49,275 nt of DNA, from contig JALNQF010000312.1 of NCBI GenBank assembly GCA_028456385.1, positions 1-49,275 of the forward strand, read 5' to 3'. The notes under the pieces are model-generated. The model was given only the letters and a program-made list of their open reading frames with translations, ran no database searches and was not told the DNA's origin. Numbering within the stretch: position 1 is the stretch's first letter; every line of letters begins with the position of its first letter. The stretch is from Ophiosphaerella korrae. Its lineage: Eukaryota; Ascomycota; Dothideomycetes; Pleosporales; Phaeosphaeriaceae. The position numbers were made by a program, and so were the translations under genes. Shown here one piece after another: positions 46,746 through 49,275 of the stretch.

Positions 46746-48604
46746 ATGAACGTTGAACAGAGTTTCGGCGTTATGTTCACTTCAATCTTCTCCGAGAACA
46801 TCATCCCCCTTACGCAAGTCTGTGAGCTAGCTTGGAGTACTGCTTTCTGGATTTGCGCTTTTGCTTTCGTCACATGGCGGGTATACGTCTCTGTGTCGCA
46901 ATACATGCGGCTTCGACACATTCCTAGCCCATCTATATTCACCGGGTTGTCTTACTTCTGGCTCGGTCGTAATACTTACAGTGGAAACCAATACTGGATA
47001 CACCGGGAATTACATCGGAAGTATGGCCCATTGGTTCGCATCGGGCCCAAAGAGATCACGACCGATGACCCTGAGATACTTAAACGGATTGCATCACCAA
47101 ACAGCGCGTACAGTAGAGCCACTTGGTACCTCACCGGCAGATTCAACCCCTATCACGACAATCTATTCACAATACTCGACCCTACAGCGCACAAAAAAGC
47201 GAAGGATTGGTCGATGCCGGCCTACCTCGGCCGCGACACGCCAGGTCTTGAGGTCATTATCAATGACAAGGTGAAGCTCCTCATCACTGCTCTTCGAGAG
47301 CGATATATAGCACCTCTTTCAGGGAACAAGGAGCCAAAACTAGTAGATTTAGGCCTCATGTTCAACTACTTCACCATGGATGTAATAACACAACTGGGAT
47401 TCGGTCATGATCTCGGCTACGTTAGAGACGAGAAGGATCATCATAGTTTCCTTGATTCAGTGAGGAGGCTTTGGCCGCAGATGTCGACTTCTGCCGATGT
47501 TCCGTGGATCCGAAATATTCTGTTCTCTACCCCATTTTTAAAGTTATTGGGGCCAAGGTATACAGATCAAAAGGGCTTTGGAGCCCTTACGAGGTGACTA
47601 TATGGCCCTGTCATCGAGGACAAGATATTTCGATGCTAAAGGCTTTCGCTTAGGGTAGCCCGTGAGCACGTGACCCAGCGATTTGATTCAGATCAACAAG
47701 AAAAACACGATATGCTTGTAAGATAATTTCCCCATTGATAATTTTTCTCATCCCCACTGATAATATCTCCCATCGTTTTAGGAATCTCTTATCAAGCGAG
47801 GTTTCACCCGTGAAGAATGCGAGGTCGAAGCACTTTTCCTCCTACTTTCTGGTACCGAAAGCACGGCATGTGCGATTCGACAGATTCTCGTCCACGCTAT
47901 AACATCGCCGCTGGTGTACCGCAAACTAAAAGATGAAATCACATCTACCTGCCGCGATGGCTCTGTGTCGAACCCCATTCAGCTAGCTGAAGCTAAGCGG
48001 CTCCCTTACCTGCAGGTAGGCAGACCATCAGTGATTTACTCTTTGCTCTTGGTAGTATGAAGCAGCTCTGTGGACTGATGCTTACTTCCACTTATGATAG
48101 GCTGTGATATACGAAGGCATTCGCATGCGTCCCCCTCTCTTGGGAACATTCCCTAAGGTTGTCCCCGAGCCTGGCGATACGATCCATGGCCATTTTATAC
48201 CGGCGGGAACGTCAATTTGTACGAATGGTGCTTCACTGCTGCGCTCAAAGATTCTTTTTGGCGCCGACGCCGACCTATACAATCCAGACCGCTTTATGGA
48301 CCTACAAAGCAGCGAGGAACGCGATAAAATGGAGCGCAATGTTGAGCTTGCGTTTGGTCATGGCCAATGGATGTGTGCAGGGAAGACAATCGCCTTTATG
48401 GAGCTCAACAAGATCGTCTTTGAGGTATGTCCCCTCTAAATCATTTCGCATGTACTATGCTAAACTGTATGGATACTTCATTAGATGTTTCGCGCGTTTG
48501 ACATGCAGTTACATGAGCCGCTAAGGCCTTGCCATGTTGAAAGCTATGGCGTTTTCGTGGAATCGGGTTTGAAGATGCGTATATCTGTTACATCAAAACC
48601 TTAA
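46746..48604 (+). CDS. Cytochrome P450 monooxygenase
   Basis: Five exons (46746-47593, 47654-47717, 47782-48015, 48101-48424, 48485-48604) give 529 aa. Introns of 60, 64, 85 and 60 nt keep phase; the first has in-frame stops that disappear on splicing (joining GALTR to VAREHV). An N-terminal membrane anchor lies at about 26-50. The I-helix oxygen-binding motif is SGTEST (327-332), ExxR is EGIR (387-390), then NPDRF (443-447) and the haem loop FGHGQWMCAG with ligand Cys474. The sequence is of the pisatin demethylase-like/ABA P450 type; I cannot say whether it corresponds to ABA1 or ABA2. Placed head-to-head with the BcABA3-like synthase, it probably oxidises the ionylideneethane skeleton at the ER membrane, and could supply the hydroxyl that the acyltransferase esterifies. 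It reads fully intact. Confidence 0.9.
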
Positions 48605-48943
48605 ATACTAACGTAGGTTAAAATTAGGGTGCCTTATGAAAGAGTGAATTCTGGCACAACTGTGCGACTGTTTACGGAGGTAGAATTATATGATATCATA
48701 CTATGCGGCCACCCCTATATGAGCACCTCTCACTTTTATCCATGTCGTAAATACGCTGTAACATCGGCTTCTGAAGCTTGCCCAGCAATAACAGGTAAGA
48801 AAACATAGATTATGTTTACCGCAGTAAATATCAGATCAGCGACAAAAGTAACGTATTTACAATTTAGTTCTTTTACTGCACATAAGGTGCGCTGCGACAA
48901 CGACTTATCGATGTTCACTTTGGCATGTGTGTGAACTTGGGTG
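48605..48943. other. 3' flank of P450; no gene seen
   Basis: About 340 bp between the P450 stop and the transposon terminus. The - strand frame across 48736-48987 runs into the TIR and is not a gene. Confidence 0.4.
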
Positions 48944-49275
48944 CGGAGGTGCCTTTCAAAAGTTTTGTCTGACGCTAAAAACGCCACTACAATGTGGCGT
49001 TCTTGGCACCAAAATTTTCATTTTCTTTGAAGCTGTGGATACTGTATTTCGCTGTATTCTTGTAGTTATCATGGCTCCAAATACTAATATCTATACTCGC
49101 ACTTTATTCATTACTTTGAAGTCACCTCCTGTTAGCAAGTCTACCTTACAGATCTCAGAACTGACTAGTGTACACCCTCGTACGGTCGACAGAATCTGTG
49201 GCCGTGCTATTACAGCAGGTTTCGAGCCGAATACTCTACCTCTTAAGATACTTCCCGAGCATTTTCAAGATGCTC
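48944..49275 (+). mobile_element. Tc1/mariner element, left end (runs off window)
   Basis: CGGAGGTGCCTTTCAAAAGT at 48944 matches the TIR of the 21722-22383 element. A second small hairpin (AACGCCAC...GTGGCGTT) follows at about 48,981-49,000, then a 5' leader and the transposase ATG at 49071. The expected TA before the terminus is TG here. The right end is outside the window. Confidence 0.8.
49071..49275 (+). CDS. Tc1/mariner transposase, N-terminal part
   Basis: The frame opens MAPNTNIYTRTLFITLKSPP and runs 68 codons to the window edge without a stop. It contains the first helix-turn-helix (STLQISELTSVHPRTVDRI) and the linker GFEPNTLPLKILPEHFQDA typical of fungal Tc1/mariner transposases. 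It aligns residue for residue with the truncated copy at 22260-22081. Codons here look less RIP-affected than in that copy. Catalytic DDE residues lie beyond the window, so activity cannot be judged. Confidence 0.85.
   Translation, partial: MAPNTNIYTRTLFITLKSPPVSKSTLQISELTSVHPRTVDRICGRAITAGFEPNTLPLKILPEHFQDA

Noticed and set aside
47594..47653. Two in-frame stops in the P450 that suggested a pseudogene
   Set aside because: The 60-nt segment is a proper intron (GTGACT...GCTAAAG...CTTAG); splicing joins GALTR to VAREHV in phase and matches the family.

Overview
The window comes from a filamentous ascomycete (Pezizomycotina). Genes have short (49-85 nt) GT-AG introns with CTAAY-like branch sites. 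There is a highly reducing polyketide synthase, a BcABA3-type terpene synthase, and a 14.5 kb AT-rich block in which CpA and TpG are almost absent, the footprint of repeat-induced point mutation (RIP). The species cannot be named from the sequence. Plant-associated fungi with AT-rich transposon compartments and abscisic-acid-type genes would fit.

Layout. 1-14.27 kb: RIP-destroyed repeats, with one Ty3/gypsy element on the + strand (pol 3.07-6.24 kb), a second gypsy element of another lineage on the - strand (pol 9.75-12.0 kb), a palindromic short-repeat array, a set of intron-like repeated modules and a 328 bp inverted-repeat unit. Base composition changes sharply near 14.57 kb at a perfect 24 bp palindrome. 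15.7-21.3 kb: a gene graveyard holding relics of an alpha/beta-hydrolase-NB-ARC NLR, a trypsin-like peptidase and a VWA-domain protein, plus an unrecognised fragment. 21.7-22.4 kb: a 662 bp internally deleted Tc1/mariner element with TA target duplication. 22.7-24.1 kb: an intact P-loop GTPase-coiled coil-ankyrin gene. 24.1-32 kb: gene-poor, with two small secreted cysteine-rich protein genes. 32.9-34.2 kb: retroelement remnant with a 14-G polypurine tract and an LTR.

34.3-48.6 kb is a biosynthetic gene cluster: HR-PKS (-), BAHD-type acyltransferase (+), alpha-ionylideneethane synthase (BcABA3) homologue (-) and cytochrome P450 (+). The genes form two divergent pairs, and each divergent promoter contains a CGG-N9-CCG inverted repeat, a candidate Zn(II)2Cys6 site. 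My inference is that the cluster made a polyketide-acylated ionylideneethane-type sesquiterpenoid: the terpene synthase and P450 build the alcohol, the PKS (which ends at its ACP with no release domain) builds the acyl chain, and the acyltransferase joins them. The terpene half reads intact once introns are removed. The PKS carries two in-frame stops and two frameshifts, and the acyltransferase one late frameshift, so the acylation half is decaying unless these are assembly errors. The window ends inside a second Tc1/mariner copy of the family seen at 21.7 kb.
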